A program made the position numbers and the translations under genes. Shown here one piece after another: positions 31,283 to 40,348 of a stretch of 64,000 bases of DNA. The stretch covers positions 62,001 through 126,000 of the forward strand of contig JAZNDW010000011.1 in NCBI GenBank assembly GCA_045588245.1. Reading direction: 5' to 3'. Positions within the stretch are counted from its first letter, which is position 1; each line of letters opens with the position of its first letter. The notes beneath the pieces are model-generated. The model was given only the letters and a program-made list of their open reading frames with translations. It made no database searches and was not told the DNA's origin. This stretch comes from DTU064 sp045588245 (GTDB lineage Bacteria > Bacillota > Clostridia > Oscillospirales > CAG-272).

Positions 31283-32587
31283 TTATGATTTTACGTCACA
31301 AAGAGCACCGATAAACAAAGGAACGTTACTCTCACAGTCGATTATCATAAACACGAACGGACGGTCAAGATAAACCGTTTTCACCTCGATCGGCTCGGCG
31401 GAGCCTGCATTCATCTCCACGACCGTTGCCGCGCCTGCGCGCGTTCCGCGCTCGCCGACGGATATATACGTTTTATGGATCACTCGACCGATATATATAG
31501 GACCGTATGCCGACGTACCGATCCCCGAAAAATCCGCCGTTTTCGAGTCAAACGCCGCCGTCATCCCGAGCGACTTCAAAGCATCGTTCATTATAATGTC
31601 ATACTCAAATTCAAACTTCGGCATAGCGGCCCTGACCGTTGCGTATTCAGCTTCCGCGAGCATAGACGCGATTCCCTCACCCGTGAGCGTATTTATATAT
31701 TCACCGACACCGACGCCTTCGTTCGGCAAAAGCGCCGCGAACGCATATTTGCGGTCGGCGTAGTATTTAAGGAATCCCACAACACCGCCGTCTTCAACGT
31801 AAACGCTCTCGGTTGAATACATCATGTCCGCTTTGCGCTCCTCGCCCGATTCCGTCGTGAAAACGCCGTCATGCACCTGATGTTCAAAGTACATATCCTG
31901 CCACTGCGCGTCAAACGCAAGCGCGTTCACAAGATACATCACAGCCGCATCGGGAATCTCGTTTATAATATCCTTTATCATTCCGTCCGTGTGTTCCTTA
32001 ACGAAGCCGTTTATGTCGCGTACCGTCGAGGCGTCAAACGGAGCCTTATACGCGCCCGCGCCGTAATAATCCGCGTTCGTTTTAAGAAAATCTTCTTTCA
32101 CGACGAGTCGCTCGTCGTCGCGGAACCATATTCCGTTCGCAAGCGACAGCTTATACTTTTCCGATGTCGGCAAAGATTTCCGATACGAACAAAGATACTC
32201 GTTAAGCGCCGACACCTCCATACCGAACACATCTTCCATCTGCAACTTCGTTTCGCCTACGGCGCCGTTTGCCGTCATGCCAAGCGCTGAAATAACGGAA
32301 AGCGGAGATACGAGCGTGTTTTCGCCATCCTCATAGCTTTCGCGCAAAAGATCAACGGCAAATTCCGTCATAGCAATATCGCGCAGAGTAGCAACGTCTC
32401 CAACATCGGATACGTCACCTGCGTCACCTGCGTCACCTGCGTCGGATACGTCACCTACGTCATTCACATCACCGTTCACCTCAGCCATCAAATCAACGGA
32501 ATTACCTCCCGAAGTGCATCCTACCGCAGCGCACGTCATCGACGCGCATAAAAGAACGCATAAAATAGAACGAGTAATATTTTTCAT
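31283..32587 (-). CDS. Serpin-family protease inhibitor lipoprotein
   Basis: 434 aa. Lipobox AVGC (Cys24), then an unusual acidic repeat tract of GDV/GDA and SDV units to about residue 65, then a full serpin fold: TLVSPLSVISALGMTANGA, YLVNALAFDAQW, YIGRVIHKTYISVGERG and VYLDRPFVFMI. The hinge GTRAGAATVVEM has the small residues expected of inhibitory serpins. Alignment to alpha-1-antitrypsin places the scissile bond at Gly-Ser in NAGSAEP, suggesting an elastase- or subtilisin-like target. Bacterial serpins of gut commensals can block host or competitor proteases. AAGGAG precedes the ATG. The target is inferred only. Confidence 0.92.
   Translation of the reverse strand: MKNITRSILCVLLCASMTCAAVGCTSGGNSVDLMAEVNGDVNDVGDVSDAGDAGDAGDVSDVGDVATLRDIAMTEFAVDLLRESYEDGENTLVSPLSVISALGMTANGAVGETKLQMEDVFGMEVSALNEYLCSYRKSLPTSEKYKLSLANGIWFRDDERLVVKEDFLKTNADYYGAGAYKAPFDASTVRDINGFVKEHTDGMIKDIINEIPDAAVMYLVNALAFDAQWQDMYFEHQVHDGVFTTESGEERKADMMYSTESVYVEDGGVVGFLKYYADRKYAFAALLPNEGVGVGEYINTLTGEGIASMLAEAEYATVRAAMPKFEFEYDIIMNDALKSLGMTAAFDSKTADFSGIGTSAYGPIYIGRVIHKTYISVGERGTRAGAATVVEMNAGSAEPIEVKTVYLDRPFVFMIIDCESNVPLFIGALCDVKS
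32400..32480. repeat. Nine-base tandem repeats within the serpin gene
   Basis: Units of the type GTCACCTGC recur in tandem (with GTCGGATAC and GTCACCTAC variants), encoding the GDA/GDV-SDV linker. They sit between the lipid anchor and the serpin domain, so slippage could alter spacer length without breaking the frame. Confidence 0.7.
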
Positions 32588-32627
32588 TTCAAAAGCTCCT
32601 TACGTAAAATTTACTTTCAATCATATA

Positions 32628-32687
32628 GACGCAAAAGAGCGCGGAATTGTTCCGCGCTCGATGCAAAAAATATTATTTTTTCTTTTT
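32628..32687. repeat. Terminator-containing repeat, copy 1
   Basis: About 60 bp including GACGCAAAAGA, the hairpin GAGCGCGGAA/TTCCGCGCTC (32637-32659), an AT-rich tail and the Lys codons ending the minus-strand gene at 32673. A nearly identical copy is at 33853-33912. Confidence 0.75.
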
Positions 32688-32879
32688 GTCATATTTATCG
32701 AGTTCGACCTCGCTTTTTACTTTTACGTGAGCTTTTTCAATACTGTGAACAACAAACGCACACATCACGGCCACTGCGGGAACGACACCGAGTCCGTATT
32801 GCCGCGAAATAATAATACCGATCACCTCAAAAAAAGTACCAACCGCAAACGTAGTAATAAATGCACCAAATGCTTTCAC
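32673..32879 (-). CDS. Small membrane protein of unknown function
   Basis: About 68 aa. Two hydrophobic segments (about 4-27 and 33-48) are followed by a charged tail ending KYDKKKK. The GTG at 32879 is chosen because AGGAGG lies 6 nt upstream; an earlier GTG two codons upstream sits directly against the ribosome site. It begins 21 bp downstream of the stop of the secreted protein at 32900, so the two form an operon. The pair is AT-rich compared with neighbours. No family was recognised. Confidence 0.6.
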   Translation of the reverse strand: MKAFGAFITTFAVGTFFEVIGIIISRQYGLGVVPAVAVMCAFVVHSIEKAHVKVKSEVELDKYDKKKK

Positions 32880-32899
32880 AAGCACCCTCCTGTCAATAA

Positions 32900-33691
32900 T
32901 TAATCATAGGTGAATGTAATTTGATTACCTAATTCGTCATAAGATGATCCACCTGTTACCGAGAATCCAAGACCATATTGGGGAATTTCCAATGATATTG
33001 ATGCATTGGACTTTGCATGAACATAGTGTCCATATAGTGTTGTTGTAAAATTCGATTGTTTCGGAAAAAGTGTAAATTCTCCATATCCAATTAACATATC
33101 AACACCAACCGTTAAATATCCCACTAAATCAGCATACCATGTCACACTTGAAGACGAGGCATTAGCATACGCCCACTCGTCAGATTGTGTATGCATCGCA
33201 ATCTTTCCAAACATATTTGTTCTGTATTCATCCACCTTATGAAAAGAATCATCTACCAATGCGAAATATTTACTGTCCCACGAAACACCGATAGGATCCT
33301 CATAACGATTAAACGGAAGATCTGTCCATTTATATGTATAGATCACATGAATATTATTGCTGTTCGTGTATTTATACACGCCCCAAGTTAATGTCAATTC
33401 ATCCGTTGGAATCTGTCCTCTAGGATTAATGTTGTTTTCAGATATGCTGAAAATTTGATCATCACCATTCTCCACATTATGAACACATATTTGAGCTTCG
33501 ACAAAAATCAATTCCGGTTGATTATAAAGTGATTCTTTCAGTGATTCTGGGATGTTGTCCAAATAAGCCTGAGGATATCCGCGTTCCAAGAGAGCTGCGT
33601 CGATGTTCGTGCCAAAATCTGACGCTAAAACCACCATGTTCACAGAAAGCAAAATCGATAACAACAAAACCAAGCAAATTGTCTTTTTCAT
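32900..33691 (-). CDS. Secreted protein of unknown function, AT-rich
   Basis: About 263 aa. Signal peptide MKKTICLVLLLSILLSVNMV, then LAS, followed by a secreted domain with ERGYPQAYLDNIPESLKESL near the N-terminus and beta-rich stretches later (YGLGFSVTGGSSYDELGNQI at the end). The start at 33691 follows a GAAAGGAAA site; the upstream extension lacks one. Base composition is clearly lower in GC than the flanking genes, a sign of transfer. It is paired with a small two-helix membrane protein downstream, an arrangement suggesting a secreted factor with a membrane partner, but no function is claimed. Confidence 0.65.
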   Translation of the reverse strand: MKKTICLVLLLSILLSVNMVVLASDFGTNIDAALLERGYPQAYLDNIPESLKESLYNQPELIFVEAQICVHNVENGDDQIFSISENNINPRGQIPTDELTLTWGVYKYTNSNNIHVIYTYKWTDLPFNRYEDPIGVSWDSKYFALVDDSFHKVDEYRTNMFGKIAMHTQSDEWAYANASSSSVTWYADLVGYLTVGVDMLIGYGEFTLFPKQSNFTTTLYGHYVHAKSNASISLEIPQYGLGFSVTGGSSYDELGNQITFTYD

Positions 33692-33852
33692 AACAACATT
33701 TCCTTTCACAATTATCGCAACGCGATTTCAACGCGTCCAGACAAAATCAATATTTCAATTATGTTTTACCAAAAATCGTTGTATTAGTCAAGAAAAATTT
33801 TGCATTTTTACTATTCATATCGTGCTTTCAAAATATTATACCCGCTTCAACT

Positions 33853-33912
33853 GACGCAAAAGACCGCGGAATTGTTCCGCGCTCGATGCAAAAAATATTA
33901 TTTTTTCTTTTT
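33853..33912. repeat. Terminator-containing repeat, copy 2
   Basis: Near-identical to 32628-32687 over about 60 bp: GACGCAAAAGA, hairpin CGCGGAA/TTCCGCG, then the A/T-rich stretch and Lys codons that end the large minus-strand gene. It serves as that gene's terminator. Confidence 0.75.
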
Positions 33913-36900
33913 CTTTTTGAAAAGCGCGATTCCAACGATCGCCGCCGCAACAGCCGCAGCCACAGCAATGATAGCGGGAACGATTCCGTTGCCGTTGCCG
34001 TTGCCATCGCCGTCGCCATCAGCCACCGTCGTATCGGGAGCTTCGGTTTCGGGAGCTTCGGTTTCGGTGGGATCCGTATCAGTTCCGACCGGCTCGGGGG
34101 CGGGCTCGTCAACGGAAATGATTGCAACCTTGATGTAGGTGACGTTGATCGCCTTGTCGTCGGACGTGAACAGAAGCGTCAGCTTGCCGTTCGTTACACG
34201 CACCTCAGCCTCCGCCGTTCTTCTGCGCGAAAGGTTAAGGTTCTTCGCAACCGTTACCTCATCGTCCGTGTCGGGATTTGCAACAAGCGTGGGATTGTTC
34301 GAGCACCCCCACGGATCCGCAAAGCCGACTGTGACGGAGTACGTTCCGTTTTCAAGCTCAAAGGCGTATTTTAGACTTCTGTCTATGCCGTTCTCATACT
34401 GATTTTTGGTATAGCGGTTTGTTTCGCCCTTCGGCAGTCCGTCAACGCCGCCGTTGTTTTCATAGCACCACGTGTTCGCTGTATAAACGCCTTTGCTGAT
34501 GGCGCTGCCGCCGTATTGGTCTTTCTTATCGTCAACGATACCCCACTTGTATCCTGTAACAGGATCGGCGCCGTAGCTCTGCTCGGTGACGCTGTTGTGC
34601 GTGCCGAAGAGGTCACCTTCGCTGAGCGTTGACGGATCGTGGTCGCCGCAATCAACGAAATATGCAAGGCTCTCGTCAACGTTCGCGCGTATTCCCTCAC
34701 CGGGAGTTACGAACGTAACTGTATACTTTCTAGACGTTTCGTGGTCCTCTGCGTAAGCTTCAACGGTATAACTCGTGCTTTTTCCGTCAAGCGGCACCGC
34801 ATACACAACTCTGTCGTATACGATCTTGCCGTCAAAGACGACGTATCCGTAAGGCGTTGCCGTGCTGAACGTAACGTTCGCTTCGGCAGCATCTGCATTG
34901 AGCAATACCGTTATATTCTTGCCGTCGTATTCGACCTCGCCCTCGTCCGTATCAACGGTAAGCGCCGTATCGGTGCTATACGAACGGACGGTATATAAGA
35001 ACGTGCAAAGTCTTGCGGATTCTTCACCGTTTTGTCCGGCAAATCGAAGCGTTACGGCTTTTTTATTTTTCCCGTTCACGTCAATGTTTTCTGCATTTGA
35101 CGAAATTACGTCTTCGGGTATCGGTATCATGACCTGATATTCCGCGTCCGTTCCGCTGTATGAGAGCGTTTCCGAAAAGAGCACGTCATCGCCGACCGTG
35201 ATGTGTATCGTCTTGCCGTTGTCAGCTTTGGCAAATGTCAAAAGCAGTGACGTCGGCTCATTTCCACCGACAAGCATACGGTACGTGAACGAACCGCCCT
35301 CCTTCGCGTAGCGGGACGTGCCGTTTGCCGTTGAGCCAACGGAGCCCTCGCCGTGCTCGGTCATAACGTGAAGCTCGTCGTTTTCGTACTGACCGTATCC
35401 GGGCTGGACAGTGTCATACAGATTCGCATCAAGGCGCTCGTTGCGCTTTGACGCGAGGAAAGCAACGACATTAAGTCCCGAATCGCTCTCGCGTAGCGTC
35501 CAATATAAGCCGTAGCGTTCCTTGTGCTGTGTGTAGTGCGTCACAAAAGTGAGATTTGCGTCCGTATTTTTGAGCGTGAATGCGAGCTCTCCGTCCGCTG
35601 TATCGTTGCGCACGAGATTCTCGTTGATGTTTTCGATAAACTCATCAACGGTCTGTCCGTTCAGGATAGTGATAACGTCCGAGCCGGATTGAGCGTATTT
35701 TTTCTCGATCTGCTTTGAGGCAGGTATCGTAACGTCAACACCCGTCGTCGTCGATAACATATTGTTCGTACCGAGAAGTGCGCTCAAAACGACAGGACCG
35801 TATTTGAACGCAACGGAGTTTTCGTTGTCAGCAAGTCTGTGGACGGTGACGTTCATGGGAAGCGTCAGCGTGATCTCGGTGCCGTCCGCAAACGGACCTT
35901 TCACGAGCGCGTATCCGTCAACGGTTTCGTATGCGTATTCGTCCCCACCAACGGTCAGCTTTGCGTCCGAAGCCATCCAGTCGGGCAAACGGAAATAAAC
36001 GTCGATGTTGGCTTTTTTGCCATCTTTCGTGCTGACAGTGAAGCTTGCAGTATCGGTTTTCGGGATGTCCGTGCTTTGCGTCACGGTCACGCCCTTCTCA
36101 TTCCACGTCAGGACGGATCCGATATACTGATTGACGATTATGGCGTTGTCATTTTTGAAGTAGAGGCTGTCGCCGAGCTTCGTGAAGTTTTCCATACCCG
36201 ATCCGGTGCAGCACCAGAACTTCGTGAACTCCGTTCCGTAGACCTTGAAGTATCCCGTCGCCATCGGCTGGAAATACGTCGTCATGCCCGTTTTCGGATT
36301 CTGCGAAGACATAATTGCGTTAAGATATGCGTTTTCGTAATAATCCGCGTACTTCACCTTACCCGTGATAAGGAAGAGGGCACGTGCCAGCTTCAGCATA
36401 TTATACGTGTTACACGTTTCGCAGTTGCAGTTTGTTCTCTCTGCGTCAAGGATGTGATCCTCGCCGAAATGCTCCCATTCGCTGTTGCCGCCTGTGATGT
36501 AGGTGTGCTTATCAACGACCATATCAAAGAAAGCTTCTGCGTACCGCAGGTAAATGTCAGCGTCAACGGTCGAACCGTTGACGGTCTTGCCGTCACACTG
36601 TATGTAGCGGTTGAGCGCACCCAAAAACTTCGGGATCGTCGTATTCGCGTGACGGTTATTGAGTGCATTTTCCGTTCCCTTACGCACGTTTTCAAAAAGC
36701 CACGTTTCATCAAATGCGTGTGCCGCTGCCGCGTGCTCGTCCTTGCCGGTGATACCGTAAAGTTCGTATAAGCAATCGTTCATGCCTCCGTATTCGATAC
36801 CAAGAACGTGACGTCGGAGCTCCTCGCTCCATGAGCTCGTTCTTCCGTAACACCAATCGCCGAGATCGGATGCCGTCGTCTTCGCCGGCTCGTACCCCGT

Positions 36901-37521
36901 CAGCTTATATACGTCAACGAGGCCTGCAAGGATCTTATGCATCGTGTACCACGGCACCCACGCCTGTGTGATAATGTTGGTGCGTCCGAGCTCAACGTTG
37001 TCGAACTGTATTTCTATATTCTTTCTGTCGATGATCTGCGCCCCGAAAATGAAGCCCGTACCGACTGTGGTCTGACATTCACGCAGTCCGTCCGTCATCT
37101 CGACTAAAATATCATAAAGCTTGGCTTTGTTTTCATCTCCGTCGGGAAGCGTAGCATACGCCTGAGCACACGCCGTCAGATAATGTCCGACGCAATGTCC
37201 GCCGATGAGCATATTTTCCCAGCCGGGATAGCGCTCCGCGCCCTTCATGTCGATGCCCGCCGTGTCGCGGAAGCCCGCGAGCAGTTTGTCGATATCAAAG
37301 CTCAACAAATACTTGATCTCAAGCTCTTGTGCGTTTTCAAAATAGTCGTTTGTAAACGCAACCTCATTTAAGTTGAATGTCGTACTGTTCTGCAAAGCCG
37401 TAGTCTCCTTTGTTTCATTTTCTGCGGCGGCAGCTGTAAAAACGCATGCCCCGACGATTGCCGATACGGTTACGGTGAAGGACAAAAATCCCGCCGCGCC
37501 GCGATGTAAAAAGTTTTTCAT
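33898..37521 (-). CDS. Surface-anchored beta-L-arabinofuranosidase (GH127/GH146, DUF1680) multidomain enzyme
   Basis: 1207 aa. Signal peptide (about 1-33), then the DUF1680 catalytic (alpha/alpha)6 barrel and beta-sandwich (about 45-620). Landmarks are MLIGGHCVGHYLTACAQAYA, ITGGNSEWEHFGED, the Glu-Cys pair in CNCETC near residue 365, and the paired cysteines of FWCCTGSGMENF near 437. These match the zinc-holding residues and catalytic Cys of known beta-L-arabinofuranosidases. Several beta modules follow, including a malectin-like or carbohydrate-binding C-terminal region (about 1000-1140), then a Thr/Glu/Gly linker, one membrane helix and a Lys tail. It probably trims arabinose from plant glycans at the cell surface. 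GGHCVGHY favours a GH146-like subfamily. The ribosome site is weak. Confidence 0.88.
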   Translation of the reverse strand: MKNFLHRGAAGFLSFTVTVSAIVGACVFTAAAAENETKETTALQNSTTFNLNEVAFTNDYFENAQELEIKYLLSFDIDKLLAGFRDTAGIDMKGAERYPGWENMLIGGHCVGHYLTACAQAYATLPDGDENKAKLYDILVEMTDGLRECQTTVGTGFIFGAQIIDRKNIEIQFDNVELGRTNIITQAWVPWYTMHKILAGLVDVYKLTGYEPAKTTASDLGDWCYGRTSSWSEELRRHVLGIEYGGMNDCLYELYGITGKDEHAAAAHAFDETWLFENVRKGTENALNNRHANTTIPKFLGALNRYIQCDGKTVNGSTVDADIYLRYAEAFFDMVVDKHTYITGGNSEWEHFGEDHILDAERTNCNCETCNTYNMLKLARALFLITGKVKYADYYENAYLNAIMSSQNPKTGMTTYFQPMATGYFKVYGTEFTKFWCCTGSGMENFTKLGDSLYFKNDNAIIVNQYIGSVLTWNEKGVTVTQSTDIPKTDTASFTVSTKDGKKANIDVYFRLPDWMASDAKLTVGGDEYAYETVDGYALVKGPFADGTEITLTLPMNVTVHRLADNENSVAFKYGPVVLSALLGTNNMLSTTTGVDVTIPASKQIEKKYAQSGSDVITILNGQTVDEFIENINENLVRNDTADGELAFTLKNTDANLTFVTHYTQHKERYGLYWTLRESDSGLNVVAFLASKRNERLDANLYDTVQPGYGQYENDELHVMTEHGEGSVGSTANGTSRYAKEGGSFTYRMLVGGNEPTSLLLTFAKADNGKTIHITVGDDVLFSETLSYSGTDAEYQVMIPIPEDVISSNAENIDVNGKNKKAVTLRFAGQNGEESARLCTFLYTVRSYSTDTALTVDTDEGEVEYDGKNITVLLNADAAEANVTFSTATPYGYVVFDGKIVYDRVVYAVPLDGKSTSYTVEAYAEDHETSRKYTVTFVTPGEGIRANVDESLAYFVDCGDHDPSTLSEGDLFGTHNSVTEQSYGADPVTGYKWGIVDDKKDQYGGSAISKGVYTANTWCYENNGGVDGLPKGETNRYTKNQYENGIDRSLKYAFELENGTYSVTVGFADPWGCSNNPTLVANPDTDDEVTVAKNLNLSRRRTAEAEVRVTNGKLTLLFTSDDKAINVTYIKVAIISVDEPAPEPVGTDTDPTETEAPETEAPDTTVADGDGDGNGNGNGIVPAIIAVAAAVAAAIVGIALFKKKKKK

Positions 37522-37560
37522 TTGTTACAGTCCCATATTCGAAAGGATGTTATTATAATT

Positions 37561-37590
37561 ATTATATCAAATAAACGTATTATATGTAAA
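37561..37590 (-). promoter_or_regulatory. Promoter of the arabinofuranosidase gene
   Basis: Minus-strand TTTACA (37585-37590), an 18-bp spacer, TATAAT (37561-37566). Confidence 0.65.
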
Positions 37591-37611
37591 GAACGAAAAC
37601 ACGTTAAACGA

Positions 37612-37641
37612 GAAAAAAGAGGCGTAGGGCGCCTCTTTTTC
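37612..37641 (-). terminator. Terminator of thrS
   Basis: AAAGAGGCG/CGCCTCTTT stem with flanking A and T runs, just past the thrS stop. Confidence 0.85.
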
Positions 37642-37658
37642 TCTGTTTTGATCTATTC

Positions 37659-39566
37659 TTAAAGTGACTTTTCGTCGTTTTCGCGTGTTGCGTTTGCGAT
37701 GAATTCGTCAAGCGGCATAACGATCGCCTTGTTCTCTTCCTTGCGGGAGCGAACGGAAACGGTACCGTCTTCCTTTTCTCTGTCGCCGACAACGAGAACG
37801 TACGGGATCTTCTGAAGCTGTGCTTCGCGGATCTTATAACCGATCTTTTCGTTTCTGTCGTCAAGCTCAACTCTGAAGCCTGCTGCCGCGAGCTTTTCCT
37901 TAACCAGAGCGGCGTAATCGTTGATCTCGCCGCGGATAGCCATAACTCTGATCTGAACGGGAGCAAGCCAAAGCGGGAATGCACCTGCGAAATGCTCGGT
38001 GAGAATGCCAATGAAGCGTTCGATCGAACCGAATACGACACGGTGTATCATAACGGGACGGTGCTTTTCATTGTCGGCACCGACGTAGGAGAGGTCGAAT
38101 CTCTCGGGCAGGTTCATGTCGAGCTGGATCGTACCGCACTGCCACGTTCTGCCGAGGCAGTCGCGGAGGTGGAAGTCGATCTTCGGGCCGTAGAAGGCGC
38201 CATCGCCTTCGTTTACGATATATTCAACGCCGAGGTCGTCGAGCGCACCGCGCAGACCGTCCGTCGCGAGCTCCCACATCTCGTCCGTTCCGATAGAGCC
38301 CTCGGGACGTGTTGAAAGCTCAACGTGATATGTGAATCCGAACAGCGAGTAAACCTTATTGATGAGGTTATATACACCCTTGATCTCGTCGCGGATCTGA
38401 TCGGGACGCATGAAGATGTGCGCGTCGTCCTGCGTGAAACAGCGCACGCGCATGAGTCCGTGCAGAGCGCCCGACAGCTCGTTGCGGTGAACGAGTCCGA
38501 GCTCGCCCGAACGAACGGGAAGCTCGCGGTAGCTCCAGATCTTGCGCTTGAACACGAGCATGCCTCCGGGGCAGTTCATCGGCTTGATGGCGAAGTCTTC
38601 GTCGTCGATCTTTGTCGTGTACATGCTGTCCTGATAGTGTTCCCAGTGACCGGAACGCTCCCAGAGCGCGCGGTTGAGCATCATGGGCGTCTTGATCTCC
38701 TCGTAGCCTGCCTTGATATGCTCTTCGCGCCAGAAATTTTCAAGCAGGTTGCGAAGGATCATGCCCTTAGGAAGGAAGAACGGGAAGCCGGGACCTTCTT
38801 CGTAGATATCGTAAAGGTCAAGCTCGCGACCGATCTTTCTGTGGTCGCGCTTCTTCGCTTCTTCAATCATCAGCTTATATTCGTTGAGCAGCGTCTTGTT
38901 CGGGAACGCAACACCGTAAATACGGCGGAGCATCTTATTTTTCGCGTCACCTTCCCAGTATGCGCCTGTCAGCGCTGTGAGGGAGAACGCCTTTACGATA
39001 CCGGTCGTGAAGAGGTGCGGACCTGCGCAGAGGTCTGTGAACTCGCCCTGACGGTAGAAGGATATCTCCTCGCCTTCGGGAACACGGTCGATGAGAAGCA
39101 CCTTGTAGGGCTCGCCTGCATCTTCCATAAGCTTTTTCGCTTCGTCGCGAGGGAGCGAGAAACGCTCTATTTTGAGGTTTTCCTTAACGATCTTCTGCAT
39201 TTCGGCTTCGATCTTGGGAAGGTCCTCCTGAACGAAGGGGGTGTCACGGTCGATATCGTAATAAAAACCGTTTTCGATAGCGGGTCCGATCGTCAGTTTG
39301 GATTCGGGATAAAGACGCTTTACAGCCTGCGCGAGGATGTGAGATGCGGTGTGGAAGAAGGTATGCTTACCTTCTGCATCGTCGAACGTGTAAAGCGCAA
39401 CTTCGCAGTCGGAATCGATCTTATGAGTAAGATCGACAGTCTCGCCGTTCACACCGGCGGCAATGATCTCGCGGGAGATAAGTCCTGCCTCGCGAGCGGC
39501 GTCAAACACCGAAATGGGAGCATCCCCCGTATATTCGGCGCCACTGACAAATTTAACTTTGAACAT
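37659..39566 (-). CDS. thrS: Threonine--tRNA ligase
   Basis: 635 aa, normal length. It charges tRNA-Thr. N-terminal TGS domain (1-60), then the editing domain with HTASHILAQAVKRLYP and the Cys-His of DLCAGPHL. The class II catalytic core has FKRKIWSYRELPVR, MRVRCFTQDDAHIF and HRVVFGSIERFIGILTEHFA. The anticodon-binding domain closes the protein. ATGGAGTT serves as ribosome site. It is controlled by the T-box just upstream. Confidence 0.97.
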   Translation of the reverse strand: MFKVKFVSGAEYTGDAPISVFDAAREAGLISREIIAAGVNGETVDLTHKIDSDCEVALYTFDDAEGKHTFFHTASHILAQAVKRLYPESKLTIGPAIENGFYYDIDRDTPFVQEDLPKIEAEMQKIVKENLKIERFSLPRDEAKKLMEDAGEPYKVLLIDRVPEGEEISFYRQGEFTDLCAGPHLFTTGIVKAFSLTALTGAYWEGDAKNKMLRRIYGVAFPNKTLLNEYKLMIEEAKKRDHRKIGRELDLYDIYEEGPGFPFFLPKGMILRNLLENFWREEHIKAGYEEIKTPMMLNRALWERSGHWEHYQDSMYTTKIDDEDFAIKPMNCPGGMLVFKRKIWSYRELPVRSGELGLVHRNELSGALHGLMRVRCFTQDDAHIFMRPDQIRDEIKGVYNLINKVYSLFGFTYHVELSTRPEGSIGTDEMWELATDGLRGALDDLGVEYIVNEGDGAFYGPKIDFHLRDCLGRTWQCGTIQLDMNLPERFDLSYVGADNEKHRPVMIHRVVFGSIERFIGILTEHFAGAFPLWLAPVQIRVMAIRGEINDYAALVKEKLAAAGFRVELDDRNEKIGYKIREAQLQKIPYVLVVGDREKEDGTVSVRSRKEENKAIVMPLDEFIANATRENDEKSL

Positions 39567-39643
39567 AATAACTCCATTCTGCCGTATGGCAAGTAAAAAT
39601 ATAAACGTAAATTATATTGAAAACGGTTTTTTCCGTATCAAAA

Positions 39644-39870
39644 CATAAAAAACGGCAGTCCGAGAAATCATTTCTCGAGACTGCCGGGGTGCGCGTCGAA
39701 ACACACACGGTTCCACCCGTGCTTTAACTCATTACATATGAAATTTATCAGCAACAGGGCGGTACCGAAGTCATTGGCACGGCGGCGCGGTTTCAGCTCG
39801 CGCGGAATACCGCGCGCCTCGCCTCTCTGTTGCCGTCCTTACGGTGACTTTGGCTTATTCCTTTGCTCGT
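39644..39870 (-). promoter_or_regulatory. T-box leader of thrS
   Basis: Minus strand contains T-box core GGGTGGAACCG (39708-39718), then a terminator hairpin (CGGCAGT with ACTGCCG, 39653-39686) and TTTTTT. The leader starts at or just inside the end of the upstream methylglyoxal synthase-like gene, and no clear own promoter was found. The region upstream of thrS may therefore be transcribed from the minD-like promoter. Confidence 0.9.
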
Positions 39871-39874
39871 CGGA

Positions 39875-40312
39875 TCAAACGTTGACGCCGCGGCGGCGAC
39901 GGTTATACTCCGATCTGGGATTTACGATCTCGCGCCAATCGAGGTCGCCTCTTTCAAGCGCGTGAATAATAACCTCCGCACTTGCAATATTCGTTGCGAA
40001 GGGAACGTTATGAACGTCGCACATACGCAAAAGATGATACTCCGCTTCATCGAACACCGGCTTCGGATTCGTGGAACGGAAATAGAGAAGAACGTCGATC
40101 TCGTCGCACGCAATTCTTGAGGTGATCTGCTGTTCGCCTCCGTGGCTTCCGGGCAGGAGCGATTCCACTTCAAGCCCGATCGCGTCGCTTAAAACCGCGG
40201 CAGTCTTCGCCGTTGCGCAGATGTGGTGCTTGGACAGAACTCCGCCGTATGCTGTGCAAAACTGTAGCATAAGTTCTTTTCTCGTATCGTCGGCAATGAT
40301 TGCTATTTCCAT
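39875..40312 (-). CDS. Methylglyoxal synthase-like protein with altered active site
   Basis: 145 aa, matching methylglyoxal synthase (dihydroxyacetone phosphate to methylglyoxal) in length and along the whole sequence, especially RMCDVHNVPFATNIASAEVI and ALERGDLDWREIV. Residues known to matter in the E. coli enzyme are changed: the IAHD motif is IADD (His to Asp), ATGTTG is ATAKTA, the catalytic Asp of GGDQQ is Glu (HGGEQQ), and the DPL...PH segment reads STNPKPVF. It may therefore be inactive or use another phosphate ligand. It lies 36 bp after the MinD-like gene, probably in one operon. Assignment to the superfamily is firm; activity is doubtful. Confidence 0.8.
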   Translation of the reverse strand: MEIAIIADDTRKELMLQFCTAYGGVLSKHHICATAKTAAVLSDAIGLEVESLLPGSHGGEQQITSRIACDEIDVLLYFRSTNPKPVFDEAEYHLLRMCDVHNVPFATNIASAEVIIHALERGDLDWREIVNPRSEYNRRRRGVNV

Positions 40313-40348
40313 ATATGCGACATTCTCCTTTGATATTTTTATGTAAGC

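Noticed and set aside
32400..32480. Possible CRISPR-like repeat
   Set aside because: Units are 9 bp, in frame, without spacers, and encode the acidic spacer of the serpin.
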